The notes below the pieces were generated by a model. That model made no database searches, was not told the origin of the DNA, and worked only from the letters and a program-made list of their open reading frames with translations. A stretch of 64,000 bases of DNA from Phytohabitans aurantiacus (GTDB taxonomy: Bacteria; Actinomycetota; Actinomycetes; Mycobacteriales; Micromonosporaceae), in contig NZ_BSDI01000022.1 in NCBI RefSeq assembly GCF_027923225.1, positions 1-64,000 of the forward strand, written 5' to 3'. The position numbers and the translations under genes were made by a program. This document shows, piece by piece, positions 25,722 through 34,021 of this stretch. How positions within the stretch are numbered: position 1 is the stretch's first letter; the number at the start of each line of letters is the position of its first letter.

Positions 25722-26663
25722 GTGACAGCCACCGCCACCGCACCCCAGCTCCCGATGGACGCGACGACGCTGGAGCTGCGCCCCCGGTACGAGGGCGCCA
25801 ACATCGGCACCTGGATCGGGTTCAAGCACGTCAACTACCTGGTCGAGGAGGCGGTGCTCGGCCACCTGCGGGCGTGCGGCCACCCGGCCGGCCGGCTCCA
25901 CGAGCGGTACGGGCTCGGCGCCGACCTCGTCGACCTGAACACCAAGATCCTGAACGTGTCGCAGGTCGACGACGTCGTCACCGCCAAGGTGCGCCCGGTG
26001 GGCGTGGAGAGCGGGCGGCTGCGCCTCGCCGTCGACCTCATGGTCGACCGGGACGGGCCGGTCCGGGCCGCGCGGGCCACGGCCGGCCTCAGCCTGCGCC
26101 TCGACCCCGGCGGGTGGCCGGCCGACCCGGTGCCCGACGAGCTCGCACCGATCACCGTCGACCGCCTCGGCCGGCCCGAGCCGCCGCTCGCCGCCGGCGC
26201 GGATCCGTTGGCCGGCCTGCTCGCCGGGCACAACGGGTTCGGCTGGGTGGCCCGGATGCCGTACTACTACTGCCATTTCTCCGAGCGCGTGCAGATGTCC
26301 GGCTACCTGCGTCACCTGGAGGCGGCCCTCGACCTGTTCATGGCGGACCGCGACGCCTCCATCGCGGGCATGCTGGCCGAGCAGAGCTGGATCCCGGTCG
26401 TGCACCACTCGTCGGTCAGCATCGTCGACGAGGCCAGGATGGAAGAGGACCTCTACACCGTCTTCGTGGTGGAAGACGTCTTCAAGCGCCTTACGTTCAC
26501 CGCCCGGATGGACTGCTACGTGCGCCGCGACGGCGGGTTGGTGCGCACGGCGACGGGGCGGATAACCCACGGCTGGGCGGCCATCGAGGGACGCCGGTCC
26601 TGGCGCTTGGTGGCCTTCGACGACCGGCTCATGCGGGTCCTCACGGGCGGGGGCAGCCGATGA
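25722..26663 (+). CDS. Double-hotdog protein, likely PKS dehydratase
   Basis: A 313-residue protein with two hotdog-like halves. The first has WIGFKHVNYLVEEAVLGHL near residue 30; the second has YYYCHFSERVQMSGYLRHLEAAL near 180, followed by a strand-rich C-terminus. Such folds act as thioesterases or dehydratases. No other dehydratase is encoded with this KS/KS-like/KR set, so I infer it removes water from the beta-hydroxyacyl-ACP, as the unusual dehydratase does in ishigamide-type systems. The GTG at 25722 follows the hydrolase stop by one base. Confidence 0.72.
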   Translation: MTATATAPQLPMDATTLELRPRYEGANIGTWIGFKHVNYLVEEAVLGHLRACGHPAGRLHERYGLGADLVDLNTKILNVSQVDDVVTAKVRPVGVESGRLRLAVDLMVDRDGPVRAARATAGLSLRLDPGGWPADPVPDELAPITVDRLGRPEPPLAAGADPLAGLLAGHNGFGWVARMPYYYCHFSERVQMSGYLRHLEAALDLFMADRDASIAGMLAEQSWIPVVHHSSVSIVDEARMEEDLYTVFVVEDVFKRLTFTARMDCYVRRDGGLVRTATGRITHGWAAIEGRRSWRLVAFDDRLMRVLTGGGSR

Positions 26664-27811
26664 CCCTCACCCTCTCGGCGTGGTCCGCGCTGTCGCCGTA
26701 CGGCCTGGGACGCGAGGCGTTCACCGCGGGCGTCAGGGCCGGGCGCAGCGGCGTCGCCGTCCTGGACCGCGAGGCGTACCCGGGCCCGTTCGACCGGGCC
26801 GGCCTGGTACCCGACTTCACGGCGGCCGGCCACCTGGGACGCAAGGGCACCCGGTCCATGGATCGCGTCTCGGCCCTCGCGGTCGTACTGGTCCGCCAGT
26901 TGCTGGAGGAGATCGGCGCGGACGCGGTGGCCGACAGCGACGAGGTCGGTCTCGTGCTCGGCACCGGCTCCGGGAGCGTGCAGAGCATCATGGACTTCAC
27001 CGCCGCGTCGTTCACCGGCCAGAAGCCCTATCACGTGGACCCGGCCCTGTTCCCGAACGCCGTGATGAACCGCCCGGCCGGCCAGTGCGCCATCTGGCAC
27101 CGGATCAGGGGCCCCAACGCCACGGTCGCGGGCGGCGCGGCCACCGGCCTGCTGGCGCTCAGCTACGCGGCGCGGCTGCTGCGCGGTGGGCACTGCCGCC
27201 GGGCCCTCGTCGGCGCGGTCGAGGAGTACTCGGTCCAGCGCGCCTGGCTGGAGTGGCACGCGCGGGCGGCCGGCGTCGATGCCGGCGACGCGGACCAGGT
27301 GCCGCTCGCCGAGGGCGGCGCGCTGCTGCTGATGGAGGCGCCCGACGAGGCGCGCCGGGCCGGCCGGTCGCCGGTCGCCACCGTGCTGGCCACCCGCTTC
27401 ATGGCCTTCGACGAGCCCGACCAGGCCCACGCGGTACTCGCGAACTGCGTCACCGCGGCGCTGCGGTCGGCCGGCGTGGCGCCGGAAGAGGTCGAGGTGG
27501 TGGTGCCGCTCGGCGCCGAGGGCGAGCTCGGCCGCCAGGAGGAACGGGCGACGGCCGGCGCGCTCGGCGGCACGGCGCCGCGCGTGCTGCGGTGCCGCCC
27601 GCTGCTCGGCGACGCCTCCGCCGCCTCCGCGGCGTTCCAGATCGCGGTGCTGCTCGCGACCGCGCGGCCGTACGGCCCGCGCGACACCGGAATCGGACTG
27701 GTGACCACGGTCGACCCGCACGGCGTGGTCGGCTGCGCGCTCCTGCGCACAGCCCCCGGGCCGGCGGAGCGAGCGCCAACTAGCAGAGCCTCGGGGAGTC
27801 GGGATGGGTGA
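26660..27811 (+). CDS. KS-like chain length factor (KS-beta)
   Basis: A 383-residue ketosynthase-fold protein without an active site. The Cys region reads AGGAATGLLAL, the HGTGT region PLGAEGEL, and the GHxxGA region LLGDASAASA, so Cys and both His are absent. This is the pattern of a chain length factor that pairs with the KS at 23745. The ATG overlaps the hotdog stop, and the ketoreductase starts 8 bases before its end. Confidence 0.88.
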   Translation: MTLTLSAWSALSPYGLGREAFTAGVRAGRSGVAVLDREAYPGPFDRAGLVPDFTAAGHLGRKGTRSMDRVSALAVVLVRQLLEEIGADAVADSDEVGLVLGTGSGSVQSIMDFTAASFTGQKPYHVDPALFPNAVMNRPAGQCAIWHRIRGPNATVAGGAATGLLALSYAARLLRGGHCRRALVGAVEEYSVQRAWLEWHARAAGVDAGDADQVPLAEGGALLLMEAPDEARRAGRSPVATVLATRFMAFDEPDQAHAVLANCVTAALRSAGVAPEEVEVVVPLGAEGELGRQEERATAGALGGTAPRVLRCRPLLGDASAASAAFQIAVLLATARPYGPRDTGIGLVTTVDPHGVVGCALLRTAPGPAERAPTSRASGSRDG

Positions 27812-28550
27812 CAGCGGCCGGCCGGTGGCCGTCGTCAGCGGCGGCTCGCGCGGCATCGGCGCCCAGGTCGTCACGCGGCTGGCCCGCGACGGGTTCGACG
27901 TCGCCTTCTGCTACCGGGCGGACGGCGACGCGGCTGGACACGTGGCCAAGGAGTGCGCCGCGCTCGGCGCCGAGGTCTTCGTCCAGCGGGTCGACGTGAC
28001 CGACCGGCAGGCGATCGAGCGTTTCGTGCGCGACGGCGAGGCGCGCCTGGGCCGCGTCCGGGCCGTCGTCTCGTGCGCCGGCATCGTCCGCGACAACCCC
28101 CTGCCGCTCATGACGGCCGACGACTGGCACGCGGTGCTCGACGTCAACCTCACCGGCACGTACCACCTGTGCCGCGCCGCCGCCTTCCGGATGATGAAGC
28201 GCCGCACCGGCGCGATCGTCACGCTCTCCTCGGTGGCCGGCGTCTACGGCAACGCGACCCAGGCCAACTACTGCGCCACCAAGGCCGGCATCATCGGCTT
28301 CACGAGGGCCCTCGCGAAGGAGCTGGGCCCGTACGGGGTACGGGTCAACGCGGTGGCGCCCGGGCTCATCGACACCGACATGGTGGCCGGGCTGTCGGCG
28401 GAGCGCTGCCGCGCGCTGGCCGAACGGATACCCCTGGGCCGCTTCGGCCGCCCCGACGAGGTGGCCGACCTCGTGGCGTTTCTGGTATCCGAGCGGGCCG
28501 GATACATCACCGGACAGTCCTTCGGCGTCGACGGCGGGCTCGTGCTGTGA
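27804..28550 (+). CDS. FabG-like ketoreductase
   Basis: A 248-residue short-chain dehydrogenase. It has the GGSRGIGA NADP(H) loop, NVNLTGTYH, catalytic Ser in TLSSVAG, Tyr and Lys in YCATKAG (Tyr near 155), and a C-terminal GQSFGVDGG. It should reduce beta-ketoacyl-ACP in each round of the reducing type II PKS. Confidence 0.93.
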   Translation: MGDSGRPVAVVSGGSRGIGAQVVTRLARDGFDVAFCYRADGDAAGHVAKECAALGAEVFVQRVDVTDRQAIERFVRDGEARLGRVRAVVSCAGIVRDNPLPLMTADDWHAVLDVNLTGTYHLCRAAAFRMMKRRTGAIVTLSSVAGVYGNATQANYCATKAGIIGFTRALAKELGPYGVRVNAVAPGLIDTDMVAGLSAERCRALAERIPLGRFGRPDEVADLVAFLVSERAGYITGQSFGVDGGLVL

Positions 28551-28561
28551 AGGGAGCGACG

Positions 28562-29245
28562 ATGGCGGAACCCCGCTTCTACTTCTCGCTGCGAAGCCCG
28601 TACTCGTGGCTGGCGTTCCGGGAACTGTCCACAAGGTACTCGGACGTGGCGGAACGGTTGGAGTGGCTGCCGTTCTGGGAGCCGGACCGCGACACCGACG
28701 CGCTGCTGGTCGAGCGGGGCGGCCGGTTCCCCTATGTGGAGATGTCGCGGGCCAAGCACCTGTACGTGCTGCAGGACGTGGCCCGGCTCGCCCGGGAACG
28801 CGGGATCGCGCTGCGCTGGCCGGTCGACCGGGCACCGGTGTGGGAGGTACCGCACCTGGCCTACCTCGTCGCGCGGCGGCACGGCGTCGGGCCGCAGTAC
28901 CTCGCGGCGGCGTACCGCGCCCGGTGGGAGCGGGGGCACGACATCTGCGACCGCGCCACCATCCGCGCGATCGGTGCGGAGATCGGTATCGACGGCGACG
29001 AGTTGGCGGCCACCGCCGACGATCCGGCGCTGCGCCGCGAGGGCGCCGACGTGCTCCTGCGGGGCTGCCGGGACGGCGTGTTCGGCGTGCCGTTCTTCAT
29101 CCAGGGTCGCGGCCGGTTCTGGGGGCTGGACCGGCTCGCCGCGTTCGCGGACCACCTCGGCGCTGCGCCGGTGCCCGACTGGGCCACAACCACAGTCGGG
29201 GCGGATCTTGGCGCGGACAGCGACCACGCGGGCGGGTGCGGCTGA
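28562..29245 (+). CDS. DsbA/HCCA-isomerase-like thioredoxin-fold protein
   Basis: A 227-residue protein of the 2-hydroxychromene-2-carboxylate isomerase/GST-kappa branch of the thioredoxin fold. It has an N-terminal FYFSLRSPYSWLAF and a later GVFGVPFFI cis-Pro motif, with no CxxC redox pair. Family members use a thiol cofactor to isomerise double bonds. In a polyene PKS operon I infer double-bond isomerisation; a redox role is less likely. AGGGAG precedes the ATG. Confidence 0.75.
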   Translation: MAEPRFYFSLRSPYSWLAFRELSTRYSDVAERLEWLPFWEPDRDTDALLVERGGRFPYVEMSRAKHLYVLQDVARLARERGIALRWPVDRAPVWEVPHLAYLVARRHGVGPQYLAAAYRARWERGHDICDRATIRAIGAEIGIDGDELAATADDPALRREGADVLLRGCRDGVFGVPFFIQGRGRFWGLDRLAAFADHLGAAPVPDWATTTVGADLGADSDHAGGCG

Positions 29246-30183
29246 TGACCGCCGTGGCCTCGATCGTCGACGTCTCCAGCTACCTGCCGCCCACCGTGCC
29301 GCTCGCCGAGTTGCGCCACTCGTTGGGCCTCGACGACCAGCAGGCGCGCCGGTTCGGCCGGCTGTACGGGCTGGACCGCATCTGCCAGGCGCCCGACCAG
29401 ACGGAGGCGGAACTGCTGACCGCGGCGGCCGCCAAGCTGGAGGCGTTGAAGGGCCAGGAGGACCGGGTCCGGTACGTCATCCGGGCCAAGGGGCTGGGCA
29501 CCACCGCCCCGTACCCGATCATCCCGCTGCGCATCGCGACCGAGGCCCTGGGCCTGACGCGGGCCAGCGCCTTCGCGGTCGCCGACCACGGCTGCGCGAC
29601 CGGCCTGCTGGCGCTGGACGTCGCGGCGACGCTGCTGGCCGGCGACGGCGACCCGGACGCCCTGGCGCTGATCCTGAGCGGTGACAAGACGTTCACGCCG
29701 TTCACCCAGTGGGTCGCCGACGTGACCGTCATGGGCGAGGGCGTGGCCGCGGTACTGGTCGGCGCCGACACCGGGCGGGACCGGATGCTCGGCTACGCCT
29801 CCCGCATCCACGGCCGTACGGACGCGGTCGTCGACATGACCCCGGAGATCGTCCGGCACGCCCGGCAGATCTATCAGAGCGCCCTCGCCGAGGTGGTGCA
29901 CGCGGCAGTCGGCGCGGCGGGCATCACGATCCCGGACATCGACCTGGTACTGCCGCACAACGTCAACCGGGTGTCGTGGACGGTGGCGGCGGAGAACCTG
30001 GGGATTCCCCGGGATCGGCTCTTCCTCGACAACATCGCGCGGACCGGGCACTGCTTCTGCGCCGACCCTTTCATCAACTACGAGCGGGTCCGGCAGCTCG
30101 GCCTGCTGCGGCCCGGCGACCGCTATCTCATGACCTCGGCCGGTCTGGGACAGACCTTCGCGGCGATGGTTCTCCAGCACTAG
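29245..30183 (+). CDS. KAS III-like enzyme, Cys-His-His variant (cassette 2)
   Basis: A 312-residue FabH-fold protein with Cys117 in DHGCATGLL, His in VLPHNVNRVSW, and RTGHCFCADP where Asn is expected. The same His substitution occurs in the copy at 20002-20970. Typical size for KAS III. It may prime a chain or transfer an aminoacyl/acyl group between carriers. The ATG overlaps the preceding stop by one base. Confidence 0.85.
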   Translation: MTAVASIVDVSSYLPPTVPLAELRHSLGLDDQQARRFGRLYGLDRICQAPDQTEAELLTAAAAKLEALKGQEDRVRYVIRAKGLGTTAPYPIIPLRIATEALGLTRASAFAVADHGCATGLLALDVAATLLAGDGDPDALALILSGDKTFTPFTQWVADVTVMGEGVAAVLVGADTGRDRMLGYASRIHGRTDAVVDMTPEIVRHARQIYQSALAEVVHAAVGAAGITIPDIDLVLPHNVNRVSWTVAAENLGIPRDRLFLDNIARTGHCFCADPFINYERVRQLGLLRPGDRYLMTSAGLGQTFAAMVLQH

Positions 30184-30200
30184 CCATTGAGGACGGTGTC

Positions 30201-31577
30201 ATGCCGAAACTACCGCCGGACTTCAACAGCCGGCTCAAGACGATGGTCGCGGGCACGCCGGACGCGTCGCTGGTGTTCCTCGCGAACTTCGAGGTCGAGG
30301 AGGAGTGGGGGCGCGGCGAGCAGCGCCTGCCCCGGTTCACGGCCGACAGCGGCGGGGCGCTCGTCACCGCGATGGACGAGTTCGCCGTCCTGCTGGCCGG
30401 TCCGGACGACCACGTCGTGCTCAAGACCGCGCCCGACGGCGACTATCTCGGGTACCTAGGCGATCTGGGTATCGCGTTGCCGGCGCTGCACGTCGCCGCG
30501 CCGTACCGGCGGACCGCCACCGTCACCGAGGCCGTACTGGCCGATCCCGCGCTGCTCGACCGGCTCGCCGCCCTCGGGCGCGCCGGTTGCCGGCTGGCGC
30601 CGCACGGGGTGTCGGCGAGCGAGGAGCGGCTGAGCGAGCGGACCGGGCTGCCGCTGATCGCGCCGCCGGCCGCGGTCTGCCGGGCGGTGAACAGCAAGAT
30701 CTACAGCCGCCGGCTGGCTGACGAGGCCGGCATCCGCCAGCCCCCGGGCTGGGTCTGCGAGACCGTCACCGAGCTGGAACGGGCCCTGCCGGACGCGGCG
30801 GCACTGCTGGACAAGGGGCACCGGCTCGTCATCAAGGAGGCTTACGGCGTCTCGGGCAAGGGGCTGGCCGTGCTCGACAGCCGGCAGCGGCTCGACCGTC
30901 TCCATCGGATGATCGCGCAGCGGGCGAGTCGGGCGGGCGACGAGCGGATCGCCTTTGTCCTGGAGCGGTGGGTCGACAAGCGGGCCGACCTCAACTACCA
31001 GTGCACGGTCGGGGTGGACGGCGTGGTCCACTTCGACTTCGTCAAGCGGGCGCTGACCGAGAAGGGTGTCCACAAGGGACACCGGATGCCCGCCGACCTC
31101 TCCGCGGCCCAGCACGCCGTCCTGGCCTTCGCGGCGGACGCCATCGGCAAGAAGCTGGCGGCGGACGGGTACTTCGGCGTCGCCGGCGTGGACGCGCTGG
31201 TCGAACCGGACGGCGGGATCTACCCCGTGATCGAGATCAACGCCCGCAACAACATGTCCACGTACCAGATCCGGCTACAGGAGCGGTTCGTCGGCCCGGG
31301 ACGGTGGGCGATGGCCCGCCACTACCCGCTGCGCCTGGACCGGCCGGTGGGCTTCGCTGCCGTGGCGGGCGCGGTCGGCGACCTGCTGCTGGGCCGCCCC
31401 GGCGGCGCCGGCCTGCTCGTCAACAACTTCGCGACGGTCAACGCCGGAGCGGGCGGCGACGGACCGTTCGACGGCCGGCTGTACGGGCTCCTCGTCGCGG
31501 ACTCGGTCGAGGAGCTCGACGACATCGACGCCACGATCGAGGCCCGCCTGGCCGCTATGAAAGGAGACGGCTCGTGA
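30201..31577 (+). CDS. ATP-grasp ligase
   Basis: A 458-residue ATP-grasp protein. HRLVIKEAYGVSGKGLAVL is the ATP-binding lid region near residue 210; EINARNNMSTYQ near 350 holds the acidic and Asn metal ligands. The long N-terminal domain with FLANFEVEEEWG resembles the PGM1-related peptide ligase group. Such enzymes join a carboxylate to an amine through an acyl phosphate. It is coupled to the decarboxylase gene (GTGA). I infer amide formation on an amino substrate of this pathway; the partners are unknown. Confidence 0.85.
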   Translation: MPKLPPDFNSRLKTMVAGTPDASLVFLANFEVEEEWGRGEQRLPRFTADSGGALVTAMDEFAVLLAGPDDHVVLKTAPDGDYLGYLGDLGIALPALHVAAPYRRTATVTEAVLADPALLDRLAALGRAGCRLAPHGVSASEERLSERTGLPLIAPPAAVCRAVNSKIYSRRLADEAGIRQPPGWVCETVTELERALPDAAALLDKGHRLVIKEAYGVSGKGLAVLDSRQRLDRLHRMIAQRASRAGDERIAFVLERWVDKRADLNYQCTVGVDGVVHFDFVKRALTEKGVHKGHRMPADLSAAQHAVLAFAADAIGKKLAADGYFGVAGVDALVEPDGGIYPVIEINARNNMSTYQIRLQERFVGPGRWAMARHYPLRLDRPVGFAAVAGAVGDLLLGRPGGAGLLVNNFATVNAGAGGDGPFDGRLYGLLVADSVEELDDIDATIEARLAAMKGDGS

Positions 31578-32869
31578 CCGACGAGATGACCGTGCAAGGC
31601 ATCGGGATCGGCGACCTCGTCCGGCGCTTCGGAACCCCCTTCTACCTCTACGACGGCGCCGAGCTGTCGCGGCGGATCGGTGACCTGCGCCGGCTGATGC
31701 ACCCGCGGCTGGAGGTCTTCTACTCGCTCAAGGCCAACCCGAACGTGTCGATCTGCGCGCTGCTGCGACATGGCGGCGCGCGGGCCGAGGTCTCGTCGAT
31801 GGCGGAGCTGCTGACCGCGCTGCGGGCGGGCGTGGCGCCGGCGGACATCCTGTTCCTCGGGCCGGGCAAGAGCCGGGCGGAGATCGCGGCCTGCCTCGAC
31901 CACCGCGTCTACGCGCTGGTCTGCGAGTCCTTCGGCGAGCTGGAGACGATCGACGCGCTCGCCGCCGAGCGTGGCCGCACGGCGGATGTGGCGCTGCGGG
32001 TCAACCCGGGGTTCTCGGCGAAGAACTCCGGCCTGACGATGGGCGGCAAGCCCCGGCAGTTCGGCATCGACGAGAGCCAGCTGTTCGCCGAGCCGGGCAT
32101 GGCGAAGCGGTACCCCAACGTGCGGCTGATGGGCGTCCAGATCTACCTCGGCACGCGCATCCTGAGCGAGGACGTGGTGGTCGAGAACACCGCGCGCATC
32201 CTCGACCTCGCCGAGCGGCTCGCGGAGGAGCTGCGGTTCCCACTGGAACTGGCCGACATCGGCGGCGGGCTGGGTGTCGCGTACTTCGCCGGCGAACGCG
32301 ACCTCGACCTCGCGGTACTGGCCGAGAGGCTGACGCCGGTCGTGGCCGCCTTCGCCGAACGGCACCCGGAGGCCCGGCTCGTCATGGAGGCGGGCCGCTA
32401 CCTGACGGCGACCGCCGGCACGTACGTCACCAGCGTCCGGTACGTGAAGTCCTCGATGGGGGAGCGGTTCGCCGTCACCGACGGCGGCACCAACCACCAC
32501 ATGGCCGCCGTGGGCGTCGGCTCGTTCGTGCGCCGCAACTTCCCGTTCCAGCTCCTCAGCCGGATGGGCGAGCCGCCGAGCGGGGAGTGGCACATCGCCG
32601 GCCCGCTCTGCACGCCCAACGACACCCTCGGCAAGAACGTGGAGCTTCCCGACCTGCGCGTCGGCGACGTGCTCGGCGTGCTGCGCTCCGGCGCCTACGG
32701 GCCCAGCGCCTCGCCGGTGAACTTCCTGAGCCACGGACATCCGGCGGAGGTGCTCGTCCACGACGGCGAGCCCTACCTCATCCGCCGGCGCGACGCCGCC
32801 GAGGACCTCCTCGGGCCGCAGTACCTGCACGACTTCGGCCCGGCCGGTGGCCGGGCCCTGCCCCGCTGA
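31574..32869 (+). CDS. PLP decarboxylase, DAP/ornithine decarboxylase fold (copy 2)
   Basis: A 431-residue fold-III PLP decarboxylase with the PLP Lys in FYSLKANP (near 53), LADIGGGLG, MEAGRYL and GPLCTPNDT with the second-site Cys and Asp. The loop GKPRQFGID is typical of members acting on carrier-bound amino acids. Homologous to 8742-10082 but clearly diverged, so two different substrates or carriers are likely. AAGGAG lies 8 bases before the GTG at 31574. The next gene is a carrier protein, the probable substrate holder. Confidence 0.88.
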   Translation: MTDEMTVQGIGIGDLVRRFGTPFYLYDGAELSRRIGDLRRLMHPRLEVFYSLKANPNVSICALLRHGGARAEVSSMAELLTALRAGVAPADILFLGPGKSRAEIAACLDHRVYALVCESFGELETIDALAAERGRTADVALRVNPGFSAKNSGLTMGGKPRQFGIDESQLFAEPGMAKRYPNVRLMGVQIYLGTRILSEDVVVENTARILDLAERLAEELRFPLELADIGGGLGVAYFAGERDLDLAVLAERLTPVVAAFAERHPEARLVMEAGRYLTATAGTYVTSVRYVKSSMGERFAVTDGGTNHHMAAVGVGSFVRRNFPFQLLSRMGEPPSGEWHIAGPLCTPNDTLGKNVELPDLRVGDVLGVLRSGAYGPSASPVNFLSHGHPAEVLVHDGEPYLIRRRDAAEDLLGPQYLHDFGPAGGRALPR

Positions 32870-32892
32870 CCAGACGAAAGGACCGGCCGACC

Positions 32893-33177
32893 ATGGCCCA
32901 GAACCTCCACACCGGCGCGGCGGCGCCGGATCGGGAACGCGTCGTCGAGGCGATCCTCGACCTGCTGCGCTCGGTGCTCGGCGCCGATGGCAGCGCGGTG
33001 ACCGAAGACGCCAAGCTCTTCGACGAGCTCGGGCTCGACTCCACCGGCGTGCTCGACCTGATGCTCCAGCTCGAAGACGCGCTCGGCATCGAGTTCGACA
33101 CCGACAACCTGCAACTGGAGCACTTCGGGTCGGTCCGCACGCTGGCCGACTACGTGATGGCCGAGACGGGTGAGTGA
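32893..33177 (+). CDS. Acyl/aminoacyl carrier protein 2
   Basis: A 94-residue carrier with the site ELGLDSTGVLDLML (Ser near 50) and an N-terminal extension of about 15 residues. Placed directly between a PLP decarboxylase and the KS-like/ACAD cassette, it is the best candidate carrier for an amino acid loaded by the SerRS-like or AMP ligase. The KS-like gene starts within its last codons. Confidence 0.9.
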   Translation: MAQNLHTGAAAPDRERVVEAILDLLRSVLGADGSAVTEDAKLFDELGLDSTGVLDLMLQLEDALGIEFDTDNLQLEHFGSVRTLADYVMAETGE

Positions 33178-34021
33178 GCACTCCGGGTTCGGGCTGGCAA
33201 CGTTGGCACACCGCCGGTTCGCCGGCGGCGAACGGCGCATCGACGACGCGTTCTCCGCACGGCACTTCGCCGACCTCACCCGCGGCCATGAGCTGTCGTA
33301 CCGGCCGGAGCTGACCGCCCCGGCCGGCAACCCGTTCGCGGCCATGACGGCGGCGCTGCACGCGCAGGTGTGCGCCGACGGTGCCGGCGTCGAGTTGGGG
33401 CTCGTCGCGCACGCCACGCCCGACCTCGACTGCCGCCTCGCCACCAGCACGTACCTGTCCAGCGCGCTGCCGGATGTCCGGTTGTCGTTCGCCGTCTCCG
33501 AGAACGGGTCCTGCGCGCCCTACACCGCGCTGCGCCTGGCTCGGCTGTACGCGGCACGGCACGGCTTGCACCGGGTGCTGGTACTGGCGCTCGACCAGGC
33601 CACGATCCCGTACGACGTGCGGCTTCCCGCCGACCTGCGCCCCGCCGGGGACGCCGCCGCCGCGCTGCTGTTGACGACCGACGGTACCGGCGCGCCCGTC
33701 GAGGTCGGGCAGCGCGCCGGGGTCGCGCCCGCGCGGGTGCCCGAGACCGTGCGGGAGCTGGTGCGCGCCACGGCCACGCCACCGGCGCGGGTGCGGCTGG
33801 TCGACGGCACCGGCCTGGCGCCGGGCTGGTGGGCCGGCGTGCTCGATCCCGTGGTGCGGGCCCGGACCGCGCCGGCCGGCTACCGGGCCACCGCTACCTG
33901 GGGCGAGCTGGCGGCCGCGTGGCCCGGGGACGAGACGCTGGCGACGGTGCTTGTCGACTACGACCGGATCACCGCCGACCTCGGGGTGTGCGTGATCGGC
34001 CCGCCAGCGGGCACGGCATGA
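33170..34021 (+). CDS. Short thiolase-fold (KS-like) protein with Cys (cassette 2)
   Basis: A 283-residue protein with ketosynthase N-terminal-type features. AVSENGSCAPYTALRLARLY resembles the Cys loop of KAS III enzymes, and Cys is present. PADLRPAGDAAAALLLTTD matches the GDGAAA region. The usual His (HQAN-type) and Asn motifs are not found, and at this length part of the C-terminal half is missing. Paralogue of 19196-20005, where the Cys is Gly. It might accept an acyl group on Cys or act as a partner of a KAS III-like enzyme. The GTG at 33170 overlaps the carrier gene by 8 bases. Confidence 0.68.
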   Translation: MSEHSGFGLATLAHRRFAGGERRIDDAFSARHFADLTRGHELSYRPELTAPAGNPFAAMTAALHAQVCADGAGVELGLVAHATPDLDCRLATSTYLSSALPDVRLSFAVSENGSCAPYTALRLARLYAARHGLHRVLVLALDQATIPYDVRLPADLRPAGDAAAALLLTTDGTGAPVEVGQRAGVAPARVPETVRELVRATATPPARVRLVDGTGLAPGWWAGVLDPVVRARTAPAGYRATATWGELAAAWPGDETLATVLVDYDRITADLGVCVIGPPAGTA

